64,000 nt of DNA, taken from positions 4,794,346 through 4,858,345 of the forward strand of contig CP115858.1 of the NCBI GenBank assembly GCA_027920525.1, given 5' to 3'. Both the position numbers and the translations under genes were made by a program. Positions 42,914-50,277 of the stretch are shown in pieces; the first letter of the stretch is position 1; each line of letters opens with the position of its first letter. The DNA is from Chryseobacterium daecheongense. Lineage in GTDB: Bacteria; Bacteroidota; Bacteroidia; Flavobacteriales; Weeksellaceae. The notes under the pieces were generated by a model. It made no database searches, was not told the origin of the DNA, and saw nothing but the letters and a program-made list of their open reading frames with translations.

Positions 42914-44218
42914 TCAGAGATCTGAAAAACTTTTATCCTGGTCGCTCTCGTATCTGCGATGTTTAGCTTGTCCTATTCTTTGTCGCTTGTAAATGCTGTT
43001 TCTGCCCGATAATAAATAAGAAACAACACAAGCTATGGCAACATAAATTCCGGATTCAGCTCCAAAAAGCTCGATCCCCATCAACATACACGCAAGGGGA
43101 GTATTGGTTGCTCCCGCAAAAACTGCCACAAAACCCATTCCTGCCAAAAGCCCGAAAGGAAGAGGGATAAACAGGGATAAAGCACTTCCCAATGTTGCTC
43201 CGATAAAAAATAACGGAGTTACTTCACCGCCTTTGAATCCTGCGGATAATGTTATGATCGTAAAAATCATTTTTAAGGCAAAATCATAAAAAGGCAGCTG
43301 ATTTTCGAATGATTCCACAATTGTGGGGATTCCCAGACCGACATACCGTGTCGTTCCCATTGTAAATACAGCAATAGCAACAATACCACCACCCACAATA
43401 GGCCGGAATGGGGGAAACGTGATCTTAGATTTGAATATTCTTCCTGCCCAATGTATCATTTTACTGAATGCTGCTGCACACAGACCAAAAGCAACACCGG
43501 CCAGAATACTGTAAAGAATAGGTAAAAACTCAGGTTTTGGGACGAAATCAATATGATAATGGGTATGTTTTACATTCCACAGATCGGTTGCCCAGTTTGC
43601 AATAATAGCAGACGCAAATGCAGGAAAAATGGCATTATAACGGATCCTTCCGATGAGAAAAACTTCAAGACCGAATACCGCTCCGGCTAGCGGTGTTCCA
43701 AAAACAGAACCGAAACCAGCAGCTATGGCAGCAATAATTAAAATTTTCCTTTCGGTTTTATCCAGTCTGAATGGTTTACTGATTTGGTCTGAAATTGCTC
43801 CTGCCATTTGTATTGCTGTTCCTTCCCGGCCTGCAGAACCTCCGAAAAAATGAGTAACTATAGTACCCAGATAAACAAAAGGAGCCATTTTAAAAGGAAT
43901 GGTTTCCTGAGGCTCATGAATGGTATCGATCAGTAAATTATTACCGGCTTCGATGTCCTTTCCATAGTAATGATATAGCAGCCCTATTAAAAAACCGGCC
44001 ACCGGAAGAAGAGTAATCAACCAGATATGGTTCTCTCTGAAACGGGTAGCCCATTCAAGGGACTGCAAAAACCCGGCTGAGGCACTTCCGACCAGAATCC
44101 CGATGATCGAGCTGATGCAAAGCCATTTTACAATATATGGGAAAGCAGGGAATTTTCTAAAGAAAAATCTTGAATGAAATACTATTTTTTTACTTACTGT
44201 TCGGGAATTTTTAGACAT
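42914..44218 (-). CDS. CLC family transporter, CLC-F (fluoride) type
   Basis: A 434-aa membrane protein of the chloride-channel family. GSAGREGTAIQMAG holds the gating glutamate (Glu132), and FKGGEVTPLFFIGATLG is the late filter region. Where canonical CLCs have GSGIP, this protein has AGNNLLID (about residues 91-98), as in the CLC-F fluoride/proton antiporters. A fluoride riboswitch lies directly upstream, which supports fluoride as the exported ion. It begins 6 bases after a hairpin that can hide the start. It should protect the cytoplasm, including enolase, from fluoride. The CLC family is certain; fluoride specificity is inferred. Confidence 0.9.
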   Translation of the reverse strand: MSKNSRTVSKKIVFHSRFFFRKFPAFPYIVKWLCISSIIGILVGSASAGFLQSLEWATRFRENHIWLITLLPVAGFLIGLLYHYYGKDIEAGNNLLIDTIHEPQETIPFKMAPFVYLGTIVTHFFGGSAGREGTAIQMAGAISDQISKPFRLDKTERKILIIAAIAAGFGSVFGTPLAGAVFGLEVFLIGRIRYNAIFPAFASAIIANWATDLWNVKHTHYHIDFVPKPEFLPILYSILAGVAFGLCAAAFSKMIHWAGRIFKSKITFPPFRPIVGGGIVAIAVFTMGTTRYVGLGIPTIVESFENQLPFYDFALKMIFTIITLSAGFKGGEVTPLFFIGATLGSALSLFIPLPFGLLAGMGFVAVFAGATNTPLACMLMGIELFGAESGIYVAIACVVSYLLSGRNSIYKRQRIGQAKHRRYESDQDKSFSDL

Positions 44219-44224
44219 AATAAT

Positions 44225-44259
44225 CCTGATTAATTTTGGTTGATAATCTATTAATCAGG
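44225..44259 (-). promoter_or_regulatory. Hairpin adjoining the CLC start codon (likely expression platform)
   Basis: CCTGATTAAT and ATTAATCAGG (10 bp, perfect) bracket a 15-base loop; the right-hand arm lies 6 bases before the ATG. The left arm overlaps the 3' end of the riboswitch aptamer (the CCTGA), so aptamer and hairpin compete. It probably controls translation initiation. Confidence 0.65.
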
Positions 44260-44313
44260 CGTCATCAGCTTACGTAAAGCGGTTGGGTAAGGAAGAACAC
44301 CATTTCCTTTTGA
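44254..44313 (-). promoter_or_regulatory. Fluoride riboswitch (crcB motif)
   Basis: The minus strand reads AAGGAAATGGTGTTCTTCCTT, then ACCCAACCGCTTTACG and TAAGCTGATGACGCCTGA. It has the conserved GG-AUGGxxUUCxxCC head, ACCGC-stem-GCUGAUGAxGCC tail and the pseudoknot complement (GGTGT with ACGCC) of the fluoride riboswitch class. Stems AAGGAA/TTCCTT and GCTT/AAGC also form. It lies just before the CLC gene, and a -7 box ends right at its 5' end. Fluoride should stabilise the fold and switch the gene on. Confidence 0.85.
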
Positions 44314-44317
44314 GCTA

Positions 44318-44325
44318 CAAAGATA
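44318..44325 (-). promoter_or_regulatory. Putative -7 box for the fluoride riboswitch-CLC transcript
   Basis: TATCTTTG on the minus strand (TAnnTTTG) ends a few bases before the aptamer. The -33 element is not obvious. Confidence 0.55.
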
Positions 44326-44329
44326 AATA

Positions 44330-45172
44330 TTATTTATTAATTTTATAATGCATTGCTTTATCAATCTCAATAGGATTATTATACTTTCTTATTACCTCCT
44401 GCATGCTTTTGGTTTGTGTATTCAGCTCATCTACATTGCGGATTTCCTTTCCGTTGATATTGATATTAAGATCAGTTGCTGTTTTGCTGATGGTATTTCT
44501 TTCAAAAGCAAAAGGGTCATTATAAAACTCCAGCAATAATTTTTGCTTTTGCTTTTCATTGATGGGGATTGCTTTGTTGCCAAAATTAGACTCCAGAAAA
44601 TCTTCAGTGGATGGTGTTACGGTTAATGTTTCGCTTTTTAGAAGATGATAGATGAAATTTTTATTTGAATCGGATAATTCAAAAATTAACCCCGGTAGAC
44701 CACGAAATTTAAAAGGTCCTTCATTAAATGGAATATCCTTACAAAACCATGCAGTCCAGCTTCTTCCTCCAAAATCGGCAGTTGCTTTTTGCAAGGTGTA
44801 ATGTTCTACTTTTTTCACTTCGTCAGAGATCATCCAGTTGATTTTGTCCGTAGTCCTGAATGAATAATATCCTGCTTTTATATTAATGAAATTTTCATGA
44901 TCAAAGGAGTTGACTTTTCTTTTTACAACCTGTCCGGACATATCCGTATAGCTGGAGTTCATTCCGAACTTTTTATTTAAAGAATCAGTAGACATTAGGT
45001 TTTGTCCGTAGAACTTAACTTCTTTTGGGGTAATATCCAGGATCATATTCTGCTTTTCATAACCGGATTCAGTGGAGTCCATTTTATATTTGAGCTCATA
45101 AATGAACCTATGGGTCTGGGACTGAACAAAAGTAATAATTAACAGGGCAGATAATGTAAAAATAATTTTCAT
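44330..45172 (-). CDS. GLPGLI family protein
   Basis: A 280-aa exported protein of the Bacteroidota-specific GLPGLI family, named after the motif GPFKFRGLPGLIFEL, which it has (about residues 150-165). The N-terminus MKIIFTLSALLIITFVQSQ is a signal peptide. AWFCKDIPFNEGP precedes the motif, as usual. Members are probably envelope or outer-membrane-associated and are of unknown function. Monocistronic; the CLC transcript starts just after its stop. Confidence 0.88.
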   Translation of the reverse strand: MKIIFTLSALLIITFVQSQTHRFIYELKYKMDSTESGYEKQNMILDITPKEVKFYGQNLMSTDSLNKKFGMNSSYTDMSGQVVKRKVNSFDHENFINIKAGYYSFRTTDKINWMISDEVKKVEHYTLQKATADFGGRSWTAWFCKDIPFNEGPFKFRGLPGLIFELSDSNKNFIYHLLKSETLTVTPSTEDFLESNFGNKAIPINEKQKQKLLLEFYNDPFAFERNTISKTATDLNININGKEIRNVDELNTQTKSMQEVIRKYNNPIEIDKAMHYKINK

Positions 45173-45245
45173 GATATCTATAAATTTCTATTCCTTAACT
45201 ATAAATTGTTGGTCCTCTTTATGATTAATGAATTGCTGCCTTCTC

Positions 45246-45713
45246 TTATAAAAAAGGCTTCATTTCATCCTCAATCTGGGTCCTTAATTCCATAAGTCTT
45301 TTTGCATACTGCTCCTGCTGCTTTTCTTCTTCAGTCTCAGGAACCCATTTAGGAACAGGCAGCTTTTTGCCATTTTCATCCACGGCTACAAAAACAATGA
45401 TGCAATGTGTCTTTTTGTCAAAATTAGGTTGCTTGAGGTTTCTCGAAAATACATTGATCGAAATGTGCATGCTGGAGGTTCCGGTATAAATAACCTGAGC
45501 TTCAACCTTCACAATTTCCCCGATTTTAATGGGTTCATAAAAACGAATTCCCCCTACGTAAACCGTTACAGAATAATTTCCGCTCCAGGTAGTGGCACAG
45601 GCATAGCCGGCCTGGTCTATCCATTTCATCACGCTTCCCCCGTGAACATTTCCTCCATAATTAACATCCGATGGTTCCGAGATAAACTGAAACGTAATTG
45701 GCTTGTTCTGCAT
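45246..45713 (-). CDS. Acyl-CoA thioesterase (hotdog fold)
   Basis: A 155-aa single-hotdog thioesterase of the YciA/BACH type. The signature is PSDVNYGGNVHGGSVMKWIDQAGYACATTW (given in parts: NYGGNVHGGSVMKWIDQAG), with the catalytic Asp in the MKWIDQAG helix; VKVEAQVIYTGTSSMHI and the C-terminal KWVPETEEEKQ are typical. It hydrolyses acyl-CoA in the cytoplasm; chain-length preference is not visible. Monocistronic, divergent from the arsenate reductase-like gene. Confidence 0.88.
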   Translation of the reverse strand: MQNKPITFQFISEPSDVNYGGNVHGGSVMKWIDQAGYACATTWSGNYSVTVYVGGIRFYEPIKIGEIVKVEAQVIYTGTSSMHISINVFSRNLKQPNFDKKTHCIIVFVAVDENGKKLPVPKWVPETEEEKQQEQYAKRLMELRTQIEDEMKPFL

Positions 45714-45768
45714 TGTATAAAATTTGAATAAAGATATTTAATAATTTTCAAAATCCTGAATTAAATCA

Positions 45769-45776
45769 TAATTTTG
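45769..45776 (+). promoter_or_regulatory. Putative -7 box for the ArsC-like gene
   Basis: TAATTTTG, followed 7 bases later by a hairpin and T-run at 45784-45804 (AAAGCTT, loop ATCAT, AAGCTTTTTT). Transcription would begin at the hairpin, which might be an attenuator or a 5' stabiliser. Confidence 0.4.
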
Positions 45777-45783
45777 AAGGGTT

Positions 45784-45804
45784 AAAGCTTATCATAAGCT
45801 TTTT
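45784..45804 (+). terminator. Hairpin with T-run in the ArsC-like leader
   Basis: AAAGCTT-ATCAT-AAGCTTTTTT, 26 bases before the gene start. No plus-strand gene ends upstream, so it is more likely a leader element than an ordinary terminator. The 7-bp stem is weak. Confidence 0.4.
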
Positions 45805-45829
45805 TAGGATCATAAAAATCATAATAGAG

Positions 45830-46183
45830 ATGAAAAAAGTATTCCACCTGAATACCTGCGATACCTGCAGAAAGATATTGGCACAGTTTGATCTTACAGA
45901 CTGGGAACTCCGAGAAATTAAGAAAGAGCCGGTTACAGAAGAAGAGCTTGCTGAGATGTACAAAAGGACTCAATCGTACGAAGCATTGTTTAGCAAAAAG
46001 TCTACACAGATTAAATTACGGGGACTGGATGTAAAATCATTAAAAGAAAAGGATTTTAAAAATTTATTACTGGATCATTATACCTTTTTGAAACGACCTG
46101 TTTTCGTAACGGATAAGGAAATTTTTGTGGGAAATGATAAAAACAATATTGAGAATTTAAAAACGTTCTTTGATGCCGATTAA
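45830..46183 (+). CDS. ArsC/Spx-family thioredoxin-like protein
   Basis: A 117-aa protein of the arsenate reductase family (YffB-like). NTCDTCRK has Cys10 and Cys13, the redox-active CxxC; WELREIKKEPVTEEELAEM, YEALFSKKST and DHYTFLKRPVFVTDKEIFVGN (the RP-containing region) are family-typical. True arsenate reductases need an Arg near the C-terminal domain that is not clearly placed here, so it is more safely called a family member. It may act in thiol or stress biology. It is divergent from the thioesterase gene. Confidence 0.83.
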   Translation: MKKVFHLNTCDTCRKILAQFDLTDWELREIKKEPVTEEELAEMYKRTQSYEALFSKKSTQIKLRGLDVKSLKEKDFKNLLLDHYTFLKRPVFVTDKEIFVGNDKNNIENLKTFFDAD

Positions 46184-46283
46184 TTTCTGAAAATAAGATC
46201 ATACAAATTTAAAACTTCGATTTGTAAAGGATTATTTTTCTGATTCGAAATATTTCACTCAATTAAATACATGTACGATTTTG

Positions 46284-46310
46284 AATATCCGGTATTGTTT
46301 ACCGGATATT
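46284..46310. repeat. 11-bp perfect inverted repeat in an intergenic gap
   Basis: AATATCCGGTA, TTGTT, TACCGGATATT. It is stable but lacks a T-run on either strand, so it is not a convincing terminator. It sits in the 287-base gap between the ArsC-like gene and the 234-aa hypothetical gene. The rest of the gap holds nothing I recognise. Confidence 0.55.
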
Positions 46311-46470
46311 TGCTTCTCAGTAGAATTTGATAAAAAAATGATTTTTAGATTTTTTTGTATGTTAGCTGGTGATGAAAAAACTCCCTGATTCTCTTAATTC
46401 CCAAATTCCCTAAACAGGATCTGTGAAATTTTTCATCTATAATTTATAAACACAAAAAATAAAACAAATT

Positions 46471-47175
46471 ATGATGGAAAAAGATTTTAATCCTGTAATA
46501 AAAGCTGTCCAGAACCTAAGAAAATTAAGCACTGATATTACCCTTACCCATAAGGAGATTGTGGAGGGCAATGATGGCATCATAAAAAAGATTGATGAAG
46601 CTGGAGAACTTATTGTTTTGTTTAATGATTGCATCATTATCAATTTATGGCTGAACGAAAAAGCTAAGCTGCTTGAAAATATCATTGTATTGCTTGGAAT
46701 ACTTAGGAGTATCGAAGACAAATTCATAAATAAGGACCGCTCCAACCTGCTTGAAATAAGACAAGCTTACAACCATTATAAAGATGTTGTAATTAACATT
46801 CTGATAGAAATGCAAAATGTAGGAAACAGTATTTTTACAGCAGAAAACCTTCAAAAATGGGACAGCATCTGGGAGATTATTTCAAAGAATCTGAACCGGA
46901 TTCTTTCCACATCTGAATCTTATAAATTAAAACTAACCCTCATGGAAAACCTTGAACCGGATGAAATTGATGCTTTAACATTAGATATCCTGAAATATAT
47001 TCCATGGAGTTACCCGGATTCGGAAGATCAAAATTATGAAAGACAATATGCGGAGGCTTACGATGAATTAAATCAATCCCTGTCTGAGAAAAAGAATGTA
47101 TGGAATAAAGTTCTTAGTGTTTTGGCTGGTGGTATGGACGAGACATCAGCACATCGCTTGTCAATTAAAAGATAA
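46471..47175 (+). CDS. Hypothetical helical protein
   Basis: A 234-aa protein of no recognised family, predicted almost wholly helical, acidic, with no signal peptide. Segments such as LRKLSTDITLTHKEIVEGND and YAEAYDELNQSLSEKKN look like amphipathic helices. It lies between an ArsC-like gene and the second double-glycine peptide, but on its own transcript as far as the gaps suggest (about 150 bases to the peptide ATG). It is not an ABC transporter or modification enzyme. Function unknown. Confidence 0.6.
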   Translation: MMEKDFNPVIKAVQNLRKLSTDITLTHKEIVEGNDGIIKKIDEAGELIVLFNDCIIINLWLNEKAKLLENIIVLLGILRSIEDKFINKDRSNLLEIRQAYNHYKDVVINILIEMQNVGNSIFTAENLQKWDSIWEIISKNLNRILSTSESYKLKLTLMENLEPDEIDALTLDILKYIPWSYPDSEDQNYERQYAEAYDELNQSLSEKKNVWNKVLSVLAGGMDETSAHRLSIKR

Positions 47176-47298
47176 ATGTTGAGTGATTGGTTTAATATAG
47201 CCAAAATTAAGGCGTGGTTTTGTTCTATGTGATTTTACTTCAGGTATTTATGTGATTTATTTTTCTTCAGATATCGTTTCTATATGTCGGAAAAATTC

Positions 47299-47306
47299 TA
47301 TATTTG
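47299..47306 (+). promoter_or_regulatory. Putative -7 box for the second double-glycine peptide
   Basis: TATATTTG, 20 bases before ATG 47327. A near-consensus -33 TTTC lies 18 bases upstream (47277-47280). Confidence 0.5.
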
Positions 47307-47326
47307 ATGATACCAAAAATATTATT

Positions 47327-47512
47327 ATGTTAAAAAATGTTCACAAAATCAAAAGCCTAAACAGGGGAGACCTTAGAGAAATCAAAGGAGGAATCGGACC
47401 TGTTGTAAATTGCAATTTTTTATGCGGTGGTGCCGGTGGAGTAGTTTCCAATAATCCGGGAATGGGTGATGTATGTACCCCGGATCGGAAATTATGCTGT
47501 ATCTGCTATTAA
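47327..47512 (+). CDS. Double-glycine-leader, six-Cys small peptide (second copy type)
   Basis: A 61-aa precursor: MLKNVHKIKSLNRGDLREIKGG is a double-glycine leader (KSLNRGDLREIKGG, cleavage after residue 22), closely like the first peptide's. The 39-aa mature part has six Cys (29, 33, 50, 57, 58, 60) and many Gly residues but no similarity to the first mature peptide. An in-frame Met 25 codons upstream is rejected because the -7 box lies between. Six Cys in both products suggests a common need for disulphides. No dedicated exporter is present in the window. Confidence 0.78.
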   Translation: MLKNVHKIKSLNRGDLREIKGGIGPVVNCNFLCGGAGGVVSNNPGMGDVCTPDRKLCCICY

Positions 47513-47520
47513 ACTAAAAG

Positions 47521-47548
47521 AGACTGTATCCTACACAGTCTTTTTTTA
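47521..47548 (+). terminator. Intrinsic terminator after the second peptide
   Basis: AGACTGT, loop ATCCTAC, ACAGTCTTTTTTT. Confidence 0.88.
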
Positions 47549-47591
47549 TTGTGGAAAAGCAAATTATTTTAACAATATTTGTATTCTGTTT

Positions 47592-47599
47592 TACCTTTG
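47592..47599 (+). promoter_or_regulatory. Putative -7 box, possibly leaderless gene
   Basis: TACCTTTG ends 4 bases before ATG 47604, so transcription would begin at or next to the start codon. No -33 match is seen at 17-20 bases. Confidence 0.4.
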
Positions 47600-47603
47600 T
47601 ATC

Positions 47604-48038
47604 ATGAAATATATTTTCGTTCTGTTAAGTTGCGTTTTTTGTCATCTTCATGCTCAGCATAAGATTGATTTAGATAAAAAGATTACCAAAGAACTGGATA
47701 CTTTACATTATCTTAAAACAAATTTTGAACTTAAGAAATCCGAATATAGAGGAAAACCCTTTTCTTATTTATTGAGCAAAATGACCAGAATATACCCACG
47801 AACTGTTTGGAACACCCCGGATATAAAAGATAGTACCATTGTTGAGCGGTCTTTGTTTCGGTTTTATGATATCAATTATCCGATTTTAAATGAAACCAAA
47901 ATGCTCATTATCTGGCAAACAGGATTTTCTTACAGAACTACTGACGCTTATAGCAGAAGAAATAAATATTACTTTACCAATGCGGAAAAGAAATTGTATG
48001 GAAGTATGATCATCAAGGATATTTTGGTTTACCGATAA
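47604..48038 (+). CDS. Hypothetical exported protein
   Basis: A 144-aa protein with a likely signal peptide (MKYIFVLLSCVFCHLHAQ) and no known domain. Tyr, Arg and Lys are abundant, and the C-terminal RRNKYYFTNAEKKLYGSMII is charged. An in-frame Met 46 codons upstream is rejected; it lies before the terminator of the preceding peptide gene and gives a nonsense N-terminus. The gene is convergent with gcvT. Confidence 0.6.
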   Translation: MKYIFVLLSCVFCHLHAQHKIDLDKKITKELDTLHYLKTNFELKKSEYRGKPFSYLLSKMTRIYPRTVWNTPDIKDSTIVERSLFRFYDINYPILNETKMLIIWQTGFSYRTTDAYSRRNKYYFTNAEKKLYGSMIIKDILVYR

Positions 48039-48058
48039 CAAAAACCCCAATAAAAAAA

Positions 48059-48089
48059 TAAAACCGTAGGAACTCCTACGGTTTTTATT
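48059..48089. terminator. Bidirectional terminator
   Basis: AAAACCGTAGG, AACT, CCTACGGTTTTT between the exported protein gene and gcvT, T-runs on both strands. Confidence 0.9.
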
Positions 48090-48107
48090 TTAATAAAATA
48101 TTCCTTT

Positions 48108-49184
48108 CTATACAAAAGGTGCCTTCACAACTTTTGCAGGGATATTTTTATTTCTTACCTGGATGAAGATATCCGATCCTAATTTAAAATGAGGTTTAGC
48201 AACATAACCCAGTCCTAAACCAATCTTTTTCATAGGAGATTGTGTTCCTGAAGTTACTTTTCCGATTACATTTCCTTCCGCATCCACTACAGGATAATCA
48301 TGTCTAGGAACCCCTTTGTCCTGAAGTTCAAAAGCAACCAGTTTTCTTGTTACTCCTTCTTCTTTTTGTTTGGCAAAGGTTTCTTTAGAAAGGAAATCTT
48401 TATCGAATTTTGTGATCCATCCTAAACCGGCTTCAATAGGAGAAGTTGTATCATCGATATCATTTCCGTAAAGACAGAATCCTTTTTCAAGTCGCAAAGT
48501 ATCTCTGGCAGCAAGTCCACAAGGAATAATACCCTCTGTTTCTCCTGCTTTTATGATCTCATCCCATAGTTTTACGGCATCTTCATTTTTAAAATAAATT
48601 TCAAATCCTCCGCTGCCAGTATAACCCGTATTTGAAATAATGACATCGTTTACTCCTGCTACAGCCCCTACTGTGAAGTGATAGTAAGGAATTTCAGACA
48701 AGTTAACGTCAGTAAGCTTTTGAAGGATTGCTGTTGCATTCGGTCCCTGAATTGCCAAAAGTGACATTTCATCGGAAGCGTTGGTCATTTTAGCTCCGAA
48801 AGTGTTGTATTTTGAAATATGATTCCAGTCCTTTTCAATATTTGAAGCATTAACTACTACAAAATATTTTTCATCATCCATCTGATACACGATAAGGTCA
48901 TCTACGATACCGCCATTCTCATTAGGAAGACAAGAATATTGGGCTTTTCCTTTTTCCAGTGCATTTACATTATTTGTCGTAACGAATTGCAAAAGCTCTT
49001 TAGAACCAGGACCCTCAATGAAAAATTGTCCCATGTGAGAAACATCGAATATTCCCGCGTTTTCTCTCACTGCAAAATGTTCTTCCGTAACTCCGGAATA
49101 TTGTACAGGCATTTCGAAGCCTGCGAAAGGTACTATTTTCGCTCCTAAAGAAACGTGTTTGTCGTACAAGGCTGTTTTCTTCAT
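48108..49184 (-). CDS. gcvT: Aminomethyltransferase (glycine cleavage T protein)
   Basis: GcvT transfers the aminomethyl carbon from lipoyl-GcvH to tetrahydrofolate, releasing ammonia. The 358-aa protein has [26 protein letters not shown] at the start, FDVSHMGQF, the catalytic-region Asp in [29 protein letters not shown] and the C-terminal [10 protein letters not shown] and [17 protein letters not shown]. The length is normal. Other gcv genes are not in the window, and no glycine riboswitch is seen. The upstream exported protein gene on the same strand ends 11 bases before it. Confidence 0.96.
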   Translation of the reverse strand: MKKTALYDKHVSLGAKIVPFAGFEMPVQYSGVTEEHFAVRENAGIFDVSHMGQFFIEGPGSKELLQFVTTNNVNALEKGKAQYSCLPNENGGIVDDLIVYQMDDEKYFVVVNASNIEKDWNHISKYNTFGAKMTNASDEMSLLAIQGPNATAILQKLTDVNLSEIPYYHFTVGAVAGVNDVIISNTGYTGSGGFEIYFKNEDAVKLWDEIIKAGETEGIIPCGLAARDTLRLEKGFCLYGNDIDDTTSPIEAGLGWITKFDKDFLSKETFAKQKEEGVTRKLVAFELQDKGVPRHDYPVVDAEGNVIGKVTSGTQSPMKKIGLGLGYVAKPHFKLGSDIFIQVRNKNIPAKVVKAPFV

Positions 49185-49195
49185 ATTTATTTTTA

Positions 49196-49666
49196 TTACT
49201 TTATTTTAAAGCTGTTAAAAGTATCATTGAAAAGATTCATATAATTGCCATTCCAGTATTTCTGGCCACAATTGATGGAAATAATGAACAGGTTTTTCTC
49301 TTTTTGAAAAACTTTGGTAATCCAGAAAAGCTTATCGTGATCATCAAAATATTCATACGTATATTCTGTGTATCCTTTCTTTCCTTTACCGGATTTTACC
49401 TTGCTTTCTTCATCATTGGATTTGTAAAGGGCAAGGATGAATTTTTTTGTTTCCTCTTTAGGAATATTCAGGTCATGGTATTCTGAAATTGTAATGGCAC
49501 CAATTTCATTCGAAGGAAATATATTTACAATATCATCGTCATTTGTCGATTTCCACCCTTCAGGAACGTTAATCGTGTAATTGGTACTTTCATAAACTGC
49601 CGTTTTCTGTGCAAAGGTAAAACAGCCTAACATCAATATTAATCCTGCGATCAAATTTTTTCTCAT
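49196..49666 (-). CDS. Hypothetical exported protein (PsbP-like)
   Basis: A 156-aa protein with a signal peptide ([20 protein letters not shown]) and a beta-rich body ([46 protein letters not shown]) whose VPEGWK and [11 protein letters not shown] ends recall the PsbP/DcrB fold. It starts on the base after the idi stop and runs into gcvT with 11 bases between, so idi, this gene and gcvT form one unit. Function unknown. Confidence 0.7.
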   Translation of the reverse strand: MRKNLIAGLILMLGCFTFAQKTAVYESTNYTINVPEGWKSTNDDDIVNIFPSNEIGAITISEYHDLNIPKEETKKFILALYKSNDEESKVKSGKGKKGYTEYTYEYFDDHDKLFWITKVFQKEKNLFIISINCGQKYWNGNYMNLFNDTFNSFKIK

Positions 49667-50176
49667 CTAAAAATGGTGTTTGTATTCTTCCAGAATGATT
49701 TTGAACCATTCTGTAAAATTTTCTGGGTTCTCAGAGATCTCTTTATCCAGATCAGCAATGGAGATGTATCTTACCTCTTCAACCTCTTTTTTATTTAAAC
49801 TGAAATCAGCATCGTAATTTCCGACGAACACATGGTCAAGCTCATGCTCCCAAAGTCCACCGCCAACATCAGCTTTATAAATAAAACTGAATTTTTCCGC
49901 AAGTTCTACTTCTATTCCCAGTTCTTCTTTCACCCTACGCTTTGCACCTGCCAGATAGCTTTCACCATTTCTGGGATGCGAGCATACTGCATTGGTCCAT
50001 TGGTTAGGAGAATGATATTTTTCCGAAGCTCTTTTTTGCAAGAGCATTTCTCCCTTTTCATTAAATAGAAATACGGAAAAAGCCCGGTGTAGCAAGCCAT
50101 TAATGTGTGCCTGCTGTTTTTCCATCAAACCTATAACATTGTCCTGCGGATTTACTAAGACTACCAATTCTTCCAT
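49667..50176 (-). CDS. idi: Isopentenyl-diphosphate delta-isomerase, type 1
   Basis: Idi interconverts IPP and DMAPP, balancing isoprenoid precursors. The 169-aa Nudix-fold enzyme has Cys65 in WTNAVCSHP, the catalytic Glu110 and Glu112 in LWEHELDHVFVG, and the Nudix-like AKRRVKEELGIEV. The length is right for type 1. In this group isoprenoids serve menaquinone and carotenoids or flexirubin-related pigments. First gene of the idi-hypothetical-gcvT run. Confidence 0.96.
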   Translation of the reverse strand: MEELVVLVNPQDNVIGLMEKQQAHINGLLHRAFSVFLFNEKGEMLLQKRASEKYHSPNQWTNAVCSHPRNGESYLAGAKRRVKEELGIEVELAEKFSFIYKADVGGGLWEHELDHVFVGNYDADFSLNKKEVEEVRYISIADLDKEISENPENFTEWFKIILEEYKHHF

Positions 50177-50277
50177 TCCTACAAATGTAAGTCTAATAAA
50201 TGTATTTTGGAAATTTTTGGGGAAACATCATATCAATGCCAGATCGCGAATGGAATCCCTGAAATTTTCGGAACTTT

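Noticed and set aside
46437..46745. 102-codon minus-strand frame opposite the 234-aa hypothetical gene
   Set aside because: The plus-strand frame is longer, has a sensible start and composition; the minus frame is Phe/Ser-rich as expected of antisense to a Lys/Glu/Leu gene.
49185..49195. Possible glycine riboswitch before gcvT
   Set aside because: Only 11 bases separate gcvT from the gene upstream; there is no room for an aptamer.
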